A stretch of 64,000 bases of DNA from Chanos chanos (lineage: Eukaryota; Chordata; Actinopteri; Gonorynchiformes; Chanidae). The DNA is taken from assembly GCF_902362185.1 (NCBI RefSeq), contig NC_044507.1:16669544-16733543 (forward strand). Direction: 5' to 3'. Numbering within the stretch: position 1 is the stretch's first letter; each line of letters opens with the position of its first letter. The notes below the pieces were generated by a model, which was given only the letters and a program-made list of their open reading frames with translations, was not told the DNA's origin and did no database searches. The position numbers were made by a program, and so were the translations under genes. This document shows positions 60,627 to 64,000 of the stretch, in pieces.

Positions 60627-62501
60627 ATGACACGCGCGTGTCTAGTCATCAGACGACAATTGTCTCTGTGCACGACTACAAAGGTCGTTAGAGAGGTGCG
60701 TAGGACCACTAGCACCTCTTTACCCCCCTTTTCTGACGAAGCTACGCTCTATGTCCACGTGAGTACCTTTACTAACCTTCCGGACTGGTTTGACAACCCG
60801 TTATAAATCAGCAGTGGAGAGAGATGAGTGCATTTCTCACTATTTTTTCATCTCCCTTTTAATGTGATGGTTCAGTCTCTCCTCTCTCTTCACAGTGGCC
60901 CTATTGTTTAAAGCGATGTACCTACTGTAACTTCAACAAATACATCCCCCGTTCAGTGGATCATAGTGTCATGACAGAGTGTTTACAGAGGGAGGCAGAA
61001 ACCCTGGTGCGGCTCAGTCAGGTGTCACGGTATGAATGCTATTCGAATTTCTCAAATCACCTCAACTTTTGACAATGTTTGACAAACTTTTTGAGGTCAT
61101 TAGTTTATCAGCTACATTTCTTTATCCCTCCCAGCATTACATCTGTATTTTTTGGCGGTGGAACTCCCAGTCTGGCTCAGCCTTCGACTATTGCTGCTGT
61201 TCTTCAGACTATATCCAGACATGCTCATCTGTCAGGCGATGCTGAAGTCACTCTGGAGGTGAACCCCACGCCTGTTGGACTGGCTAAACTGAAAGATTTC
61301 GTGATTGCTGGAGTCAATCGATTCTCCATTGGGGTTCAGGTGAATGCCAGACCAGCACAGTCACTTACTCTAACACATCGTCTGTGTCTTTGACATTATT
61401 ATTTGTTATGACCTTATTTGGTTGTCTGTTTGACTCAATCACAGATTCATAGAATGTACTGTGATCCTAATGGAGTTTCTGTTGTATGTGTGGTCTAATG
61501 CATTACTCATAGACTCTAAATGATGATGACCTGAAGGTACTGGGAAGAGACCACAATTCCCAGCATGCTCTCAGAACACTCTCAGAAGCTAAGAGACTTT
61601 GCCCAGGACGTGTGTCTGTGGATGTTATGTTTGGTCGACCGAGCCAAAGTGTGGAATCGTGGGAGAGGGAGTTGGAGAAGTTGCTGTCAGTCTGTGACGA
61701 TCATGTGTCTCTATATCAACTGACTTTGGAAAGAGGCACTCACCTGTTTAAGCAGGTCCACAGAGATGAACTTAGCATGCCCGGGGATGATGTCACAGCC
61801 GCCATGTACAGCACTGCCCGGAGAATGCTCGAAAAGGAAGGCTTTGTTCAGTATGAGGTGTCAAACTTTGCCAGACATGTAAGTTTATGTTGCAGTAGTG
61901 TCTCCAATTTTGCAGCATATTGCTTTCAAGTGCCTGTACATATCTATGACTCAAGTCTGAAATCACACTGTGATGTACAAATGGATTATTTTTTTAACAG
62001 GGTGCTGTCAGTGGCCATAATTTGGGTTATTGGAAGGCACAGCAGTATATAGGTATAGGCCCAGGTAGGTCAATAGTACCTTTTTAGAACCAAAAAACAC
62101 CATTGTCTTTTAACAGTTATGGTTGGTTTTTATTTTTATTTTTTTTAATTTGTCTTCCTCAGGGGCACATGGGCGCTTTATACCCATTGCAGCAGGAGGG
62201 GTTCAGAGGGAGGCTCGAACCCAGACCCTAGAACCTGATGTATGGATAAGAGAGGTCCAGCAGCGGGGTCATGGAACGCGACGGTGTATCAAGCTTAACC
62301 ACGTAGACCTGTGAGTGCTCTGTATCTGTTACCTGGTGCATGACAGACACATATATAAATAGTACAAAAATACCTTGCGGTGATTTTCCTAAATGGCAAA
62401 ACAGTGTATGTGTGAATGTGTTGTTGTGTGTGTGCAGGTAAATGCTTAATTTAGGTTGATCCACTACTGACATATACCTGACTGTTAACTGTCATAATGA
62501 A

Positions 62502-62539
<38 letters not shown>

Positions 62540-63199
62540 TGGAAGAAGTTTTGGTGATGGGACTGCGCTTGACTGAGGGAATCACTCATGAGGTACACCA
62601 TCGCTGACACCTTTATCTGATCCTCTACACTGCATGCTCACACAGATGAAACATTTTATCATTATCATTTTTTTTTTTTTTACCTACATGTTGAGGCAAT
62701 CTCTTTAACGGTATACAAAAGTATAAGCTATGAGGCTGTTTTTTTTCTTCTTCTTCTTCATCTTTATTGACTTTGACACGTTGCAGCACTGGAAACTATT
62801 CAGCCCCAACGCAGACCTCCACAGAATACTGGGTGTGTCTGCAGAGGTTCAGAAACTGCAGCAGACGGGGACTCTAATCCTGGATGAGAGGTGAGCAGGA
62901 TCTTTAAATGCAAGTACTGAAGCTGTGATCATAAATGTTTTGTTTCTTGCCGTGGTCTTTGCTTTGTATTGTACTTCATTGGCATTCATTCTCAGCAGTG
63001 ATTTATAGATGTAATACTGTGTATGTGGTATCTTATTCCTTTTAGAGGACTGCAGTGCTCCTGGGGTGGCTTGGCCTTATTGGACAGTATTTTACCTACC
63101 CTGCTAGTAGAGTTGGACGCATATTTCCACAGCCAAAGACTCCAGGAGGGCAGGCAGTCTGTTCTGCCACAGCACAGAGATGGGCAGATGGAGAGATGA
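60627..63199 (+). CDS. rsad1: Radical SAM protein RSAD1 (HemW-like), 9 exons
   Basis: This is a mitochondrial radical S-adenosylmethionine protein related to bacterial HemW, proposed as a haem chaperone rather than a coproporphyrinogen oxidase. Exons: 60627-60758, 60896-61029, 61135-61339, 61513-61878, 62001-62064, 62163-62310, 62538-62592, 62787-62890, 63046-63199; 1362 bp, 453 residues (human 442 from memory). The cluster motif CLKRCTYC (C48, C52, C55) is intact in [19 protein letters not shown]. Other family blocks are [57 protein letters not shown] and [19 protein letters not shown]. The Arg-rich first 40 residues fit a mitochondrial presequence. Exon 7's acceptor follows a GT repeat directly. 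The gene is complete and no inactivating change was seen. Confidence 0.95.
62504..62536. repeat. GT microsatellite at rsad1 exon-7 acceptor
   Basis: The run ends in GTGTAG, and the AG of that word is the acceptor of exon 7. It stands where a pyrimidine tract would normally be. Confidence 0.95.
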
Positions 63200-63226
63200 C
63201 AAACTGTTGCCTACTTTCACAAAAGA

Positions 63227-63232
63227 AATAAA
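63227..63232 (+). terminator. rsad1 polyadenylation signal
   Basis: AATAAA begins 28 bp after the stop codon, which would give a very short 3' untranslated region. Confidence 0.5.
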
Positions 63233-64000
63233 GAAAAAGCTACCTCAGCACCGTTTCCCTGACACAACAGTGGACAAAAACTTGCTGTTGATTTTGACAT
63301 TTGAAATGTCACTTTGAGTCACTGTGAGACTTTTCCATTAGAGTAATTTCTTCTGGGTTGAAAGGTGTTGTACAAGCAGCGCTAAATGTGGCAACACAGA
63401 ATGTTCTGTGGGTGGGCGGTTGTCCATTTGGGAACTTTTGCTCTATGCATCATCCAGGCCAGCCAGACCACCTGTCAATGAGTGACTTTTTTGCTATCTG
63501 TCATAGATGAAGGCCATGACACAGTTCAACCCAGATGCTCCACTAACACTGATGCTTTCTGTACTACTGAGTATTTCAAATGAGTATGTAAATTATAGAA
63601 CATTATCTGACAGATGTACTTCTTACAGAAAAATAGATATTTTTATTCCTATGCCAGAGGTGAACTTGATCATAGGTTAACATTCTTTATGTCAAAGGTT
63701 AACCTCCTTCATGTATTCACCTATCATAAACCCTCAAGTATTCACCCACCAACACACACCTACCCACCCACCAACACACACACACTCTCTTACCACAATT
63801 TGTTGTGTTGCAACCATAGTTACATCACATTTGAATTAGATCTTTTATTGTATGGTTAACAAACCATTTTGATGGACCGGGATCGCTTTCATTTAAAAAA
63901 AAAATGGAAAACTGGGGAAAAATATTTTTTTGAGAAGTTTTCACCTCTTTAGTCCTCAGACGTTAAATATTTGGTATCTGACCCCTTTTGTAGCAATTAC
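63233..64000. other. Sequence after rsad1 with no recognised gene
   Basis: The last 770 bp hold a CA-rich patch near 63,750-63,790 and no exon. The final bases (GACCCCTTTTGTAGCAATTAC) look like the start of a dispersed repeat that runs off the window; too little is visible to class it. Confidence 0.5.

Noticed and set aside
63978-64000. Repeat-like end of the window
   Set aside because: Only about 20 bases are visible, too few to assign to a family.
1-64000. Endogenous retrovirus, LTR element or Polinton
   Set aside because: No gag, pol, env, capsid or LTR pair was recognised; the only polymerase-like remnant is the LINE fragment at 52,695-52,890.

Overview
The window is nuclear DNA from a ray-finned (teleost) fish. 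The evidence is intron-rich vertebrate genes with GT..AG splice sites, a bloodthirsty-type TRIM gene and GIMAP-type genes, non-autonomous hAT elements, an LINE fragment of a type common in fish, and very abundant microsatellites. The species cannot be named from the sequence. All gene models below were built by eye by joining exons at splice sites. In every complete model the summed exon lengths give an uninterrupted reading frame.

Layout. 1-24,648 is a gene-poor stretch: I found no convincing coding exon, only microsatellites, a minisatellite, short tandem duplications, a hAT-type element with a smaller repeat nested in it, and a long poly-G/poly-C inverted pair. 24,649-47,182 is a compact housekeeping block. 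It holds slc25a10 (mitochondrial dicarboxylate carrier), mrpl12 (mitochondrial ribosomal protein) and hgs (ESCRT-0 subunit Hrs), all on the minus strand, in the same relative order and orientation as the human 17q25 HGS-MRPL12-SLC25A10 trio. A plus-strand DUF938 methyltransferase gene (mettl26-like) sits between mrpl12 and hgs; it diverges from mrpl12 and converges tail to tail on hgs.

49,252-49,902 is a single-exon claudin on the minus strand. 51,817-54,376 is a six-coding-exon TRIM gene of the bloodthirsty-related type that has RING, coiled coil and PRY-SPRY but no B-box. 56,129-56,665 is the orphaned C-terminal part of a GIMAP/AIG1-like gene. 57,835-59,182 is an intact GIMAP-like gene whose nucleotide-binding motifs are lost (a predicted pseudo-GTPase) and which ends in a glycine-zipper hydrophobic segment. 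A hAT-type element with a perfect 8-bp target duplication lies between these two. 60,627-63,199 is rsad1 (radical SAM, HemW-like) on the plus strand, complete.

Functionally there are two themes. The left block is mitochondrial metabolism and translation plus endosomal sorting. The right block holds an immune-type neighbourhood (TRIM and GIMAP-like genes) beside a mitochondrial haem-chaperone-like gene. The least ordinary object is the GIMAP-like gene pair with degenerate G motifs and a shared glycine-rich tail.
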